Position numbers and translations under genes: made by a program. Shown one piece after another: positions 7,719 to 16,307 of a DNA stretch of 21,841 nt; position 1 is the first letter of the stretch, and each line of letters begins with the position of its first letter. This DNA is from Candidatus Tepidiaquacellales bacterium UBA2330 (GTDB taxonomy: Bacteria; Bacteroidota; Ignavibacteria; Tepidaquicellales; Tepidaquicellaceae), in the NCBI GenBank assembly GCA_002344965.1, contig DDUU01000025.1, forward strand, positions 1-21,841. Direction: 5' to 3'. Under the pieces are notes generated by a model, which saw nothing but the letters and a program-made list of their open reading frames with translations, ran no database searches and was not told the DNA's origin.

Positions 7719-9149
7719 ATGACCGAAACGGAGACAGATATTAAAATTACAAACGGAAGAAATGACGAATCATTTAAAGATACGATCTCTATTGTAAATA
7801 AAGAAGGCGGCAGGAAATGGATATACCCGAAAAAACCATCAGGAAAATTTTATAATGCAAGAACAATATTAAGTGTATTTCTGCTTGCTTTCCTTTTCGG
7901 CACTCCATGGATAAAGATCGACGGGCATCCTTTTATGCTCTTTAATATAATCGAAAGAAGATTCATACTGTTTGGAACAGTCTTTACACCGCAGGATTTT
8001 TACCTGTTCGGACTGCTGATGATTTTTACATTCGTAATACTTTTTCTTGTTACTGCTGTGTACGGAAGAATATTCTGCGGCTGGCTTTGCCCGCAGACTG
8101 TTTTTCTTGAAATGGTATTCAGAAAAATTGAATATTTTATAGAAGGGGATTATATCCGTCAGAAAACCCTGAATGCATCTCCGTGGGATATGAAAAAGAT
8201 TTTTAAGAAATTTTCGAAATACGGGATATTTTTTGTTATCTCGTTTGTGATAGCAAATACTTTTCTCGCATATATTATCGGCATTGATGAACTACTTAAG
8301 ATAATAAGCGAGCCGGTAAGCGATCATCTGAGCGGGTTTATTTCGATTACGGTATTCACATTATTCTTTTACTGGATATTCGCCTGGTTCAGAGAGCAGG
8401 CATGCATTCTGGTATGTCCTTACGGCAGACTTCAGAGCGTGCTTCTTGATAAAAATTCCATTGTCATTGCATATGATAAACTAAGAGGTGAGCCCAGAGG
8501 GAAAGTTAAGGATAAGCAAAATCATAATCTCGGAGACTGCATTGACTGCAAACTTTGCGTGAATGTATGTCCGACCGGAATTGATATAAGAAACGGCACG
8601 CAGCTTGAGTGTGTGAACTGCACCGCCTGTATTGACGCATGTGATTCCATTATGGATAAAATCGGAAGACCGCGGGGACTGATCAGATTTGATTCAATGG
8701 AAAATATTGAAAGGAGATCAGGATTTAAATGGACGCCGAGACTTACAGGTTACACTTCCGTGCTTTCTGTTTTGCTGATTGCAATTATCTTTTTATTTTC
8801 AGTCAGAAGTGATATTGATATAAATATCCTGAGAACGCCGGGAATGCTCTTTCAGAATCAAAATGATGATAAAGTCAGCAATATGTATAACATTAAAATT
8901 TCCAATAAGACATATGATGAGAAAAAGATTGATCTGAAAATTAAGGAATCATACGGAGAGATTAAACTGATCGGCAATGATATTGTTCTGAAACCGCTGG
9001 ATATACGCGAAGGCAGTATGCTGATACTACTGCCAAAAGAATCGATTAAGCTAACCAATACTCCGGTAAGTATTGAAGTGTTTTCAGACGGCGAGAAGGT
9101 GGACGAGATAAAAACAAATTTTCTGGGACCGCAAAATATTAAAAAATAA
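7719..9149 (+). CDS. ccoG: cbb3 oxidase assembly iron-sulfur protein CcoG/RdxA/FixG
   Basis: A 476-residue membrane protein with polyferredoxin motifs. CcoG proteins are linked to reducing Cu(II) for cbb3 oxidase assembly. Helices lie around residues 48-63, 93-114, 170-189, 207-224 and 343-362. The cysteine pairs CGWLCP (C120/C124) and C229/C233 (in CILVCP) precede two ferredoxin motifs: C274/C277/C280/C284 and C298/C301/C304/C308. A C-terminal FixG-type Ig-like domain covers about 385-476. Length and domain order are normal for the family. It starts 20 bp after ccoP and ends 2 bp before ccoH. Confidence 0.95.
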   Translation: MTETETDIKITNGRNDESFKDTISIVNKEGGRKWIYPKKPSGKFYNARTILSVFLLAFLFGTPWIKIDGHPFMLFNIIERRFILFGTVFTPQDFYLFGLLMIFTFVILFLVTAVYGRIFCGWLCPQTVFLEMVFRKIEYFIEGDYIRQKTLNASPWDMKKIFKKFSKYGIFFVISFVIANTFLAYIIGIDELLKIISEPVSDHLSGFISITVFTLFFYWIFAWFREQACILVCPYGRLQSVLLDKNSIVIAYDKLRGEPRGKVKDKQNHNLGDCIDCKLCVNVCPTGIDIRNGTQLECVNCTACIDACDSIMDKIGRPRGLIRFDSMENIERRSGFKWTPRLTGYTSVLSVLLIAIIFLFSVRSDIDINILRTPGMLFQNQNDDKVSNMYNIKISNKTYDEKKIDLKIKESYGEIKLIGNDIVLKPLDIREGSMLILLPKESIKLTNTPVSIEVFSDGEKVDEIKTNFLGPQNIKK

Positions 9150-9151
9150 AA

Positions 9152-9589
9152 ATGAGCTGGGGAATAAAAATAATATTAGTATTTATAATCTTCGCAGTAG
9201 GGCTTACCGCTCTTGTAATAATTTCAATCTCAAGGAATGTAGATCTTGTGCATGAGAAGTATTATGAGGAAGAGATAAATTATCAGAAACATATAGATAT
9301 TCTCGAACAGTCCAAGACACTGAATGGTGACATAAATGTTTCTGTGGATGAGAATAATATTATGTTAAAACTTAATGAATCCGAAAAGTATAATAATCTG
9401 TCGGGCAGGATAAATTTTTACAGGTCTTCAGACGCTTCGAAGGATTTTTACTATGATCTGAACATTAATGAAAAAGGAGAGCAGGTTTTTCCTGTTAATG
9501 AAATGGCAAGCGGTTCATGGAAGCTGAAAATTGAAATGACCCGCGACGGAGAAAATTATTTTGTCGAAAAAAATATTTTCATAAACTGA
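9152..9589 (+). CDS. ccoH: FixH/CcoH-like cbb3 oxidase assembly protein
   Basis: A 145-residue protein with one N-terminal helix (about residues 4-26), followed by the FixH-like pattern NVDLVHEKYYEEEINYQ and a beta-rich periplasmic domain ending in a WKLKIE segment. FixH/CcoH proteins are required for stable assembly of cbb3 oxidase. Identification rests on the topology, the YYEEEINYQ signature and the position after ccoG. It begins two bases after the ccoG stop and is followed five bases later by the SafE-like gene. Confidence 0.88.
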   Translation: MSWGIKIILVFIIFAVGLTALVIISISRNVDLVHEKYYEEEINYQKHIDILEQSKTLNGDINVSVDENNIMLKLNESEKYNNLSGRINFYRSSDASKDFYYDLNINEKGEQVFPVNEMASGSWKLKIEMTRDGENYFVEKNIFIN

Positions 9590-9594
9590 AGAAA

Positions 9595-10305
9595 ATGGAG
9601 CTAATCAGCGGATTTATTATCGGACTGTTAGGAAGTTTTCACTGTATTGGTATGTGCGGTCCGATTGCAGTTAGTCTTCCGGCGGATAAATTTTCAAAAT
9701 GGTCATTCATCAGGGGAAGAATATTGTATAACTCCGGCAGGATCATAACTTATATGTCTCTTGGCGCAGTATTCGGATTAATCGGAAACCGTTTGAACTT
9801 ATTCGGATTTCAGCAGGCTGTATCTATTGCTGTCGGAATAATTATCCTGTCCGTTGTTTTCGGAGGATTTTATTTAAAGAAAAATAGAATGCTGAATTCA
9901 CTGCAAAGCAGAATAATCTCTTTCATAAAAAGAACTCTGAATATTAATTTCGACAGAAATTCTAAATCGTCCTATCTCGTGACAGGAATTGTAAACGGAA
10001 TTCTTCCGTGCGGATTTGTTTATATCGGACTCAGCGGAGCGCTTGCCAGCGGTGAATTTACTGACGGAGCATTTTATATGATGATGTTTGGATTGGGGAC
10101 ATTCCCGTTAATGTTCGGAATATCTGTCTTCGGTAATTTCATTGGATTGAATTTCAGAAATGTCATCAGGAAATTTGTTCCTGCTTTTGCAGTGATACTT
10201 GCAGTACTATTCATTTTAAGAGGTCTGGAACTTGGGATACCATACGTCAGTCCTTCGCTGAAATCACATACAGAAATTGATAACACGGAATTACAGTGTA
10301 ATTAA
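9595..10305 (+). CDS. SafE/TauE-UreH-like membrane protein of the cbb3 operon
   Basis: A 236-residue polytopic protein with about six helices, beginning ELISGFIIGLLGSFHCIGMCGP. The HCxGMCGP motif (C16, C20) and the later NGILPCGFVYIGLSGALASG segment are typical of the UreH/DsbD-like 'sulfite exporter TauE/SafE family' proteins that often close cco operons in Bacteroidota. The paired cysteines suggest metal or redox transport for oxidase maturation; sulfite export is only the family label and has no specific support here. It is the last gene of the operon. A modest dyad (10287-10309) overlaps its stop codon, without a clean T-run. Confidence 0.85.
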   Translation: MELISGFIIGLLGSFHCIGMCGPIAVSLPADKFSKWSFIRGRILYNSGRIITYMSLGAVFGLIGNRLNLFGFQQAVSIAVGIIILSVVFGGFYLKKNRMLNSLQSRIISFIKRTLNINFDRNSKSSYLVTGIVNGILPCGFVYIGLSGALASGEFTDGAFYMMMFGLGTFPLMFGISVFGNFIGLNFRNVIRKFVPAFAVILAVLFILRGLELGIPYVSPSLKSHTEIDNTELQCN

Positions 10306-10509
10306 TTCCGGATAATAAAATATTGTTCTTTTTAATATCGAAATTTTCTTTCACGTATTTATTTTCGCGTAATATTTTTTTTAATTTCTGAGACTCTCAT
10401 GCCGGTATTTTAAATGTAAGGTATAAATGAAAAATTGATTTGCTTCTTAATTGTAATTTATATTCATACGAAGTAAATTAATTGCAATTGAACACAATTT
10501 TTAATTCAA

Positions 10510-11217
10510 ATGCGTAAATTTCATTCACCTTCCTGTGAAACCTGCAGCGCCAGATTTCAGTCTGTATTTTGTGATGTACCTGAAGACGAGGTTTCTTTTA
10601 TTTCTGACAGTAAGCATTGCAATTTATACTCTAAAGGTCAGACAATTTTCAATGAGGGAAACTATCCTTCGGGTTTGTTCTGTATAAATAAAGGCAGAGT
10701 TAAATTATCGCAGACAGGATTTGAAGGCAAGGAGCAGATCATACGTCTTGCAAAGGACGGTGATGTAATGGGTTACAGATCGCTGATCAGCGGTGATCCG
10801 TACTCAGCTACCGCTACTGTAATGGAAGATTCAAAGATCTGTGTTATTCCCAAGAGTATATTTTTTGAACTTCTCAAAAAGGATGTAAAGCTAACGGGAA
10901 AAATTATGAAACTCCTTGCAGACGATTTGAAATTTGCTCAGAACAAGATCACTAATCTCGCGCAAAAACCTGTTATTGAAAGACTGGCAGAAACGCTGCT
11001 GATGCTTAAAGAATATTACGGAATCAAAGATGAAGACGCCTATCTGAATATAACCATTACCAGGGAAGAAATTGCAAACATTGTCGGAACCGCTACAGAA
11101 ACCGCCATACGGCTTTTATCCGAACTCAGAAAAGAGGGTATTCTCGAAATAGAAGGAAAGAAAATTAAGATATTAAGAAGCGAAGCATTGCTAAAGCTCG
11201 CTAATCTTTATGACTGA
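10510..11217 (+). CDS. FNR-type CRP/FNR family transcription regulator
   Basis: A 235-residue regulator with a cyclic-nucleotide-binding-like sensor domain (about 30-140) and a C-terminal winged helix (about 150-225). N-terminal cysteines C9, C12 and C21, plus C111 in KICVIP, occupy the same relative places as the four [4Fe-4S] ligands of E. coli FNR (C20, C23, C29, C122), with wider spacing before the third. The recognition helix TETAIRLL keeps the E and R of FNR (E197, R201), but FNR Ser212 is Ile here (I200). The ATGAT-N4-ATCAT site before ccoI would suit such a helix. It probably controls the upstream oxidase operon in response to oxygen. The cluster is inferred from cysteine placement only. 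Confidence 0.88.
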   Translation: MRKFHSPSCETCSARFQSVFCDVPEDEVSFISDSKHCNLYSKGQTIFNEGNYPSGLFCINKGRVKLSQTGFEGKEQIIRLAKDGDVMGYRSLISGDPYSATATVMEDSKICVIPKSIFFELLKKDVKLTGKIMKLLADDLKFAQNKITNLAQKPVIERLAETLLMLKEYYGIKDEDAYLNITITREEIANIVGTATETAIRLLSELRKEGILEIEGKKIKILRSEALLKLANLYD

Positions 11218-11235
11218 TAATTTTAATTTACTTTT

Positions 11236-11640
11236 ATGTTTGAGAAATTCTCTGATTCCTTTTTAAAGGATTTTGACCTCGATTTTTTAATTAACAGATT
11301 CAGTAAAAATAATTTTCATACTTTTCTCAAAGGTGATAAAATTGTATCTCAGGGGAGCTCTCCTGCCGGTGTTTATTTTATACTTACAGGAAACATAGAA
11401 GCCGGGACAGTGCTGCCCGACGGAAATTTTATAATTAAATATGAACTTTCAGCGGGTGATATTCTGGGTATTGAGGATGTTCTCAGGGATGAAAATTATG
11501 TTTATTCAGCTATTGCAGCGTCGGATACAAATGTTATGATAATTCCCAAAGATGAATTTGTCTCCGTAACCGGAAAAAATGATGAATTTAATATCTGGCT
11601 TCTGAAATATCTCAGCAAAAGAATCGGAAAATTTGAATAG
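11236..11640 (+). CDS. Stand-alone cyclic-nucleotide-binding-fold protein without DNA-binding domain
   Basis: A 134-residue protein consisting only of a CRP/FNR-like sensor fold. F-L-K-G-D-K-I-V-S-Q-G (about 35-45), PAGVYFILTGNIEAG (about 48-62) and GDILGIEDVL (about 75-84) are typical cNMP-domain strands and turns. The frame stops after a long helix (about 108-132) where an HTH would follow in a full regulator. The next bases run straight into a hairpin and the convergent ypdA gene, so no separated HTH remnant is visible. The Arg-Ala pair that binds cyclic nucleotide phosphate in CRP is not evident, so the ligand is unknown. It begins 18 bp after the FNR-type gene and is probably co-transcribed with it. 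Confidence 0.75.
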   Translation: MFEKFSDSFLKDFDLDFLINRFSKNNFHTFLKGDKIVSQGSSPAGVYFILTGNIEAGTVLPDGNFIIKYELSAGDILGIEDVLRDENYVYSAIAASDTNVMIIPKDEFVSVTGKNDEFNIWLLKYLSKRIGKFE

Positions 11641-11642
11641 AC

Positions 11643-11676
11643 AATTACAGATTATTGCTATCAGTAATTCTTTTTA
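11643..11676 (+). terminator. Possible Rho-independent terminator after the cNMP-domain gene
   Basis: AATTAC (11643-11648) pairs with GTAATT (11664-11669). Inside, an A-A mismatch is followed by two more base pairs and a nine-base loop. The plus-strand sequence then reads CTTTTTATT. The stem is AT-rich and weak, but its position right after the stop at 11640 and before the convergent gene supports the call. Confidence 0.4.
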
Positions 11677-11677
11677 T

Positions 11678-12670
11678 TCAGCTCCGCATTTTCATCCGCG
11701 ATGCAATCTCTCCAATCACAGTCTCAGAATGTTTGATGGAATTTTCTATGAAATACTTATCCGTGTTTATTCCTCCGCAGACAACACCCGCCAGAAAAAG
11801 ACCTTTGACATTAGATTCAAATGTCTTTCGGTTAAATACGGGACACATCTCCCTGCTTATCTTTATTCCGGTTTTCTTTAAAAATGAAAAATCCGGATGA
11901 TAACCGGTCATTGAAAATACAAAATCATTATCGATACCTGTTATTTTATTTTTATTCCGTATAAAAATTTTATTAGGAGTAATCTTTTCAACAATCGTAT
12001 TGAAATAAGTTTTAACTGATCCTTCGTTAATCCTGTTTTCAATATCCGGCTTTACCCAGTATTTGACGGAAGGTTTTATTCTGCTTTCTCTTATGATCAT
12101 CGTTACGTCAGCTCCGATTCTGAAGAGCTCTAAAGCAACGTCCACAGCGGAATTACCGGCGCCGATAACAGCAACCTTATGTCCGCTGTAAGGATGAGGT
12201 TCGTCAAAATAGTGTTTTACTTTAGGCAGTGATTCGCCCGGCACTTTCAGAAGATTCGGATTATCATAATATCCTGTAGCAATAATGACAAATTTCGAAT
12301 GATATATCGCTTTGTCAGTAATTACGGTGAAATACTTTCCGGTCTTACTTACTGATTCAGCTTTCTCATAAGTATTTATATTCAGAGCATATGACTCTTT
12401 TACCCTTCTGAAATATTCCAGCGCTTCTCTTCTGTTTGGCTTAATGCCGTGAGAGACAAATGGCACTCCGCTCAGCTCAATCTTTTGTGAAGTCGAAAAG
12501 AATGTCATGTTAGTGGGATAATTAAAAATAGAATTTACCACGCATCCCTTTTCAATTATCAGATAAGATATATTATTTTTTTTAGCTTCAATACCGCATG
12601 CAAGTCCGATGGGACCCGCACCAACAATTATCAGATCTGTCAAAAAATTTTCTTTGATGGATTTTTTCAT
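11678..12670 (-). CDS. ypdA: YpdA-like FAD/NAD(P)-dependent oxidoreductase
   Basis: A 330-residue two-dinucleotide-binding flavoprotein. It has an FAD motif VGAGPIGLACG (about 16-26), the YpdA-family segment NSIFNYPTNMTFFSTSQ (46-62), an ATG linker (131-133), an NAD(P) motif GAGNSA (170-175) and a C-terminal FLAGVVCGG segment. YpdA proteins in Firmicutes act as bacillithiol disulfide reductases. The cysteine proposed as catalytic there (Cys14 in GGGPCG of Staphylococcus aureus) is Ile21 here, with Cys25 nearby, so the substrate or mechanism may differ. Its start codon overlaps the stop of the pyruvate kinase gene by four bases (ATGA). Confidence 0.87.
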   Translation of the reverse strand: MKKSIKENFLTDLIIVGAGPIGLACGIEAKKNNISYLIIEKGCVVNSIFNYPTNMTFFSTSQKIELSGVPFVSHGIKPNRREALEYFRRVKESYALNINTYEKAESVSKTGKYFTVITDKAIYHSKFVIIATGYYDNPNLLKVPGESLPKVKHYFDEPHPYSGHKVAVIGAGNSAVDVALELFRIGADVTMIIRESRIKPSVKYWVKPDIENRINEGSVKTYFNTIVEKITPNKIFIRNKNKITGIDNDFVFSMTGYHPDFSFLKKTGIKISREMCPVFNRKTFESNVKGLFLAGVVCGGINTDKYFIENSIKHSETVIGEIASRMKMRS

Positions 12671-14091
12671 ATCTGTGTAACCTGAATCATGTTTGCGGAA
12701 TCTGAATGTGAAAACGGCATAGGTGATATTATAACAATCCTGTCGCCTTTCTTCAGAATTTTGTTTTCAAGAATTTTCTCAAAGATCATATCTGTGGTCT
12801 GTTTTAAATCTTTGCTTCTCTTTATGAAAATAGATTCTACACCCCAGATAAGTTTACACTTTTTAATAATACTGACAATGTTTGTAGCAGAAATTATCTG
12901 CGCATTCGGGCGGTGATTTGACAATAAAAGCGGTGACTTGCCTGTGTGAGAGATAGTTATAATTGCTTTTGCATTTACCCTCGTAGATATTTCCGCTGCA
13001 GAGTTACAAATTGTATGCAGAGTGTTTTCGGGCGAATCCTCTACAAACATATCCTTAAAATAAATTGATTTTTTTATAGTTTCTGTTTTCAGAATAATTT
13101 TTTTCATAGTGTTTACCGCCAGAACAGGATATTTGCCTGTAGAAGTCTCCGCAGAAAGCATAACGCAGTCTGTACCGTCGAGTATGGCGTTTGCAATGTC
13201 GGATGCTTCAGCTCTTGTCGGACCGGGATTTTCTATCATTGATTCAAGCATTTGTGTCGCCGTGATCACCGGCTTAATGGATTCATTGCATTTCTTTATT
13301 ATCCTTTTCTGAATGATCGGAACTTCCTCAGTAGAAATTTCAACTCCCATATCTCCCCGTGCTACCATTATCATATCCGATTCCCTGATGATGGAGTCAA
13401 TATTCTCAACAGCTTCGGATCTCTCAATTTTTGCTATCAGAGGTATTTTACTGTTTTTGGAACTGAGAAGTGATCTGACATATTTTAAATCATCCGCGCT
13501 TCTTACAAAACTAACAGCAATGAAGTCTGCATTATTTCTGATGCCGAAATCAATATCACGCAAATCTTTTTCGGTAAGTAAAGGAAGATTGAGTTTCATG
13601 TTCGGCAGGTTGATTCCTTTTTTCTCCTTTAAAATTCCTCCGGAAATTATCTCACATTCAATAATTTTTTTAACAGGTTTCATTGATACAACGCGGAGTT
13701 TTAATCTTCCGTCATCGAGAAGTATTATCTGATTTTTACTCAGATCATTAATAAGAGTAGGGTAGTTAGTGGAAAACATTTTAACGTTTCCCTTTATCTG
13801 TTCAGATGTAATGTTTACCATCTCTCCTTCTGCAAGAAAAATTTCTCCGTTTTCAAGATTACCGACCCTGATCTTCGGACCGGAAATATCCTGAATTATA
13901 GCAATCATTTTACCTTTGATCTTACCGGCTTCTCTTATTGCCTTAATATATTTTTTATGAATATCCTGTGTACCGTGTGAAAAATTCAGTCTCGCAGCAT
14001 CCATTCCTGCGTCAATCAGCAAACAGATCTTCTCTACAGTATCAACTGCCGGACCTATCGTGCAGATAATTTTTGTTTTCTTATATTTCAT
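12667..14091 (-). CDS. pyk: Pyruvate kinase
   Basis: A 474-residue glycolytic enzyme that converts phosphoenolpyruvate and ADP to pyruvate and ATP. It has the N-terminal KIICTIGPA motif, the active-site R34/N36/S38/H39 in ARLNFSHG, DISGPKIR (68-75, start of the B domain), the pyruvate kinase signature IAKIERSEAVEN (K221, E223), ARGDMGVE (D247) and ITATQMLESM (T278). The C-terminal A/C region is complete, and length is normal for bacterial type II enzymes. It is first in a two-gene minus-strand unit, coupled to the YpdA-like gene. Its 5' end faces the SDR gene across a 77-bp divergent promoter region. Confidence 0.96.
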   Translation of the reverse strand: MKYKKTKIICTIGPAVDTVEKICLLIDAGMDAARLNFSHGTQDIHKKYIKAIREAGKIKGKMIAIIQDISGPKIRVGNLENGEIFLAEGEMVNITSEQIKGNVKMFSTNYPTLINDLSKNQIILLDDGRLKLRVVSMKPVKKIIECEIISGGILKEKKGINLPNMKLNLPLLTEKDLRDIDFGIRNNADFIAVSFVRSADDLKYVRSLLSSKNSKIPLIAKIERSEAVENIDSIIRESDMIMVARGDMGVEISTEEVPIIQKRIIKKCNESIKPVITATQMLESMIENPGPTRAEASDIANAILDGTDCVMLSAETSTGKYPVLAVNTMKKIILKTETIKKSIYFKDMFVEDSPENTLHTICNSAAEISTRVNAKAIITISHTGKSPLLLSNHRPNAQIISATNIVSIIKKCKLIWGVESIFIKRSKDLKQTTDMIFEKILENKILKKGDRIVIISPMPFSHSDSANMIQVTQI

Positions 14092-14168
14092 TTATTGTGT
14101 ATTTTAAACATAAATAAAATTGCCTCTCAAAATATCCAATCATAATCTTTATAAAAAGTTATTTGTAA
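14092..14168. promoter_or_regulatory. Divergent promoter region between pyk and the SDR gene
   Basis: This 77-bp AT-rich gap separates two divergently read genes, so it must hold both promoters. TTATAAAAAG (14150-14159) and TATTTG just before the SDR ATG are possible elements, but no clear -35/-10 pair or operator can be fixed by eye. Confidence 0.4.
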
Positions 14169-14945
14169 ATGAGCATACTCAAAGGAAAAAATGTTCTCAT
14201 TACCGGCGCAACAAGCGGTATTGGAAAATCAGCAGCTGTTAAATTCGCCGAATGCAAATCCAATCTGATTCTCTTAGGCAGAAGGAAGGACAGACTTATG
14301 GAATTATCTGCTCAGCTGATAAAGGAATTTGAAATAAATATCGAATGCATTCAGGCTGATGTCAGAGATTTTAAAAGCTTATCCGGAATTATAGAATATC
14401 AGTCTGAGCTGTTTAAAACTACTGACATTCTGGTTAACAATGCGGGACTTGCAAGAGGCTTCAGTCATATCTCCGCTGGAGATATAGCGGACTGGGATGA
14501 AATGATAGATACAAATTTAAAAGGACTGCTTTATGTCTCAAGATGCATCGTGCCGTTTATGATTAAAAATAATTCCGGACATGTAATTAATATAGGATCA
14601 ATAGCGGGAAGAGAAGTCTATCCTAACGGTAATGTTTACTGTGCAACCAAGCATGCAGTGGATGCTGTTACAAAAGGTCTTCGAATGGAACTTGTAAACA
14701 CTGATATAAAAGTTACATCTATAGATCCCGGTCTTGTGGAAACAGAATTCAGTCTTGTCAGATTCAGAGGAGATACTGAGAAAGCCGGAGCTGCATATAA
14801 AGGAATGAAACCGCTTACTCCGGATGATGTTGCCGAAGCAATAATTTTTGCCGCTTCGCGTAATGATAATTTTGTTGTTGCTGAAATGGTTTTACTGCCG
14901 AAAGCGCAGGCAGGCGTGTTGGTAATTGACAGAAAAAATGTGTAG
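14169..14945 (+). CDS. Short-chain dehydrogenase, YdfG-like NADP-dependent 3-hydroxy acid dehydrogenase type
   Basis: A 258-residue cytosolic classical SDR. TGATSGIG (12-19) is the cofactor-binding turn, and GRRKDRL (37-43) after beta-2 indicates NADP preference. NNAG is at 90-93, and the catalytic tetrad is N116, S144, Y157, K161. DPGLVETEF and the C-terminal RNDNFVVAEMVLLPKAQAG resemble the YdfG group, which oxidises L-allo-threonine, serine and 3-hydroxy acids; exact substrate is not certain. It is a single gene, convergent with the NamZ-like gene 20 bp downstream. Confidence 0.88.
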   Translation: MSILKGKNVLITGATSGIGKSAAVKFAECKSNLILLGRRKDRLMELSAQLIKEFEINIECIQADVRDFKSLSGIIEYQSELFKTTDILVNNAGLARGFSHISAGDIADWDEMIDTNLKGLLYVSRCIVPFMIKNNSGHVINIGSIAGREVYPNGNVYCATKHAVDAVTKGLRMELVNTDIKVTSIDPGLVETEFSLVRFRGDTEKAGAAYKGMKPLTPDDVAEAIIFAASRNDNFVVAEMVLLPKAQAGVLVIDRKNV

Positions 14946-14965
14946 TGTGAACTTTGCCCATTGTT

Positions 14966-16204
14966 TCAGTATAGTAAATGTTTGCTTCTTATTGATTTGA
15001 AATTATCAAGCTCATCTTTATATCCTGAGAATATTTCGTCAATTGAGTCTCCTCTCTGTACGGCAATTCTTAACCTGTCAGTGCCTGCCAGTTTATCTAA
15101 AAATTTATTCTTCTTTATTTCAAATCCCGGAAAAAGTTTATTCAGACTGACAAGTAAAGCTATACCTGTTTTAACAGGTTCAAACATTTTCTTATCCGTA
15201 ACTTTTATGTAAACCCCGCTGCACTGCTCTCCGACATATTTCGGAGGATTGGAAGGACTTGTAATTGTAGTCGGTACGAAATCAATTTTTTCAAAAGTTA
15301 CTCCCTTTAGTCCGAGTGAATTCATTTCCTCAGCAAGAATACTACCGTCACAATACGGAGCTCCGACATATTCAAATGGCCTGTCAGTTCCTCTTCCTTC
15401 TGAAAAATTTGTACCTTCGAAAAGGCATGTTCCGAGATAAGCGAGAGCCGAAGAAGGAAAATAAATATTAGGAGAAGGTTTAATCCAGGGAAGATTCAGT
15501 AAACCGTAATCTGTTTCTCTTGAATAGTTTTGCATGCGGCTGATAAAAAGTCTGCACTCATTATTAAAATATTCAGCATTAATATATTGTGCAAGCTCTC
15601 CGCAGGTCATGCCGTAAGCGATCGGTATATCGATCATTCCTACAAATGAATCCTGATTGCCGTCAAGCATATATCCGTCGGTATAATTACCGTCAGGCAT
15701 TAAGGGTCTGTCGCATACAATAAATTCTTTCCCAAGTTCAGTTGCCGCTTCCATACAGTAAAACATTGTATTGATGAAAGTATAAAACCTCGCTCCTACA
15801 TCCTGAATGTCATAGATCATTACGTCCGTATCAGCAAGATCACCGGCCTGAGGTTTTTTTGAATTACCATAAAGTGAGATTACGGAAAGTCCTGTATTTT
15901 CATCTGTAAAGTTTTCATCTCTGTCATCGCCTCTTAGCCCGTGCTCAGGAGTAAATATTTTTAAGACACTTGATGACTTTATTAATTCGTCAAGAAAAAA
16001 CTTTCCGTCTGACATAACCCCGCTTTTATTTGTGATCAGTGCTGCTCTTTTACCTTTAAGTTTATCCTTATGATTAAGCAGAAGATTCTCATTACCTAAT
16101 AAGAATTTATTTTCATTCTTATAATTTTTTACATCAGTATCAGCTTCAGAAAATGCAAAAAATAAAAATACTGCCGTTATTAAAAATATGTATCCTAATT
16201 TCAT
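14966..16204 (-). CDS. Exported DUF1343 / NamZ-like exo-beta-N-acetylmuramidase
   Basis: A 412-residue protein with an N-terminal signal sequence (hydrophobic to about residue 18, Ala/Ser-rich cleavage region near FSEA, no lipobox Cys). The mature part carries DUF1343 markers: LITNKSG (56-62), TPEHGLRG (85-92), YDIQDVGARFYTFINTM (131-147), a DRP triplet (165-167) and SFVGMIDIPIAYGMTCGELA (186-205). Family members cleave N-acetylmuramic acid from peptidoglycan-derived sugars, so a periplasmic role in cell-wall turnover is likely. The usual DRPNP reads DRPLM here. It stands alone on the minus strand, isolated from pepA by a terminator. Confidence 0.88.
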   Translation of the reverse strand: MKLGYIFLITAVFLFFAFSEADTDVKNYKNENKFLLGNENLLLNHKDKLKGKRAALITNKSGVMSDGKFFLDELIKSSSVLKIFTPEHGLRGDDRDENFTDENTGLSVISLYGNSKKPQAGDLADTDVMIYDIQDVGARFYTFINTMFYCMEAATELGKEFIVCDRPLMPDGNYTDGYMLDGNQDSFVGMIDIPIAYGMTCGELAQYINAEYFNNECRLFISRMQNYSRETDYGLLNLPWIKPSPNIYFPSSALAYLGTCLFEGTNFSEGRGTDRPFEYVGAPYCDGSILAEEMNSLGLKGVTFEKIDFVPTTITSPSNPPKYVGEQCSGVYIKVTDKKMFEPVKTGIALLVSLNKLFPGFEIKKNKFLDKLAGTDRLRIAVQRGDSIDEIFSGYKDELDNFKSIRSKHLLY

Positions 16205-16245
16205 TTAAAAAATTTTTTACAATATAAACTTCCCTTAAACTAATT

Positions 16246-16283
16246 AAAATAAAAAATGCAGTTAAAAAATATCAACTGCATTT
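16246..16283 (-). terminator. Rho-independent terminator downstream of pepA
   Basis: On the minus strand a 10-bp stem AAATGCAGTT / AACTGCATTT (16283-16274 and 16263-16254) with a ten-base loop is followed by TTTATTTT. It lies 24 bases past the pepA stop and before the NamZ-like gene, so it should end the nrnA-pepA transcript. Confidence 0.6.
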
Positions 16284-16307
16284 AAAAAAGACAGATCTTA
16301 TAAGAAA

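Noticed and set aside
10287..10309. Terminator at the end of the oxidase operon
   Set aside because: The GGAATTA/TAATTCC dyad overlaps the stop codon and is followed by mixed A/T sequence without a proper T-run; too weak to list.
10478..10492. Near-palindrome TTAATTGCAATTGAA just before the FNR-type gene as an autoregulatory site
   Set aside because: AT-rich dyads like this are frequent by chance here, and it does not match the ATGAT-N4-ATCAT pattern.
11633..11900. Two short plus-strand open frames after the cNMP-domain gene
   Set aside because: They lie opposite the 3' end of the YpdA-like gene, whose protein is clearly recognisable there.
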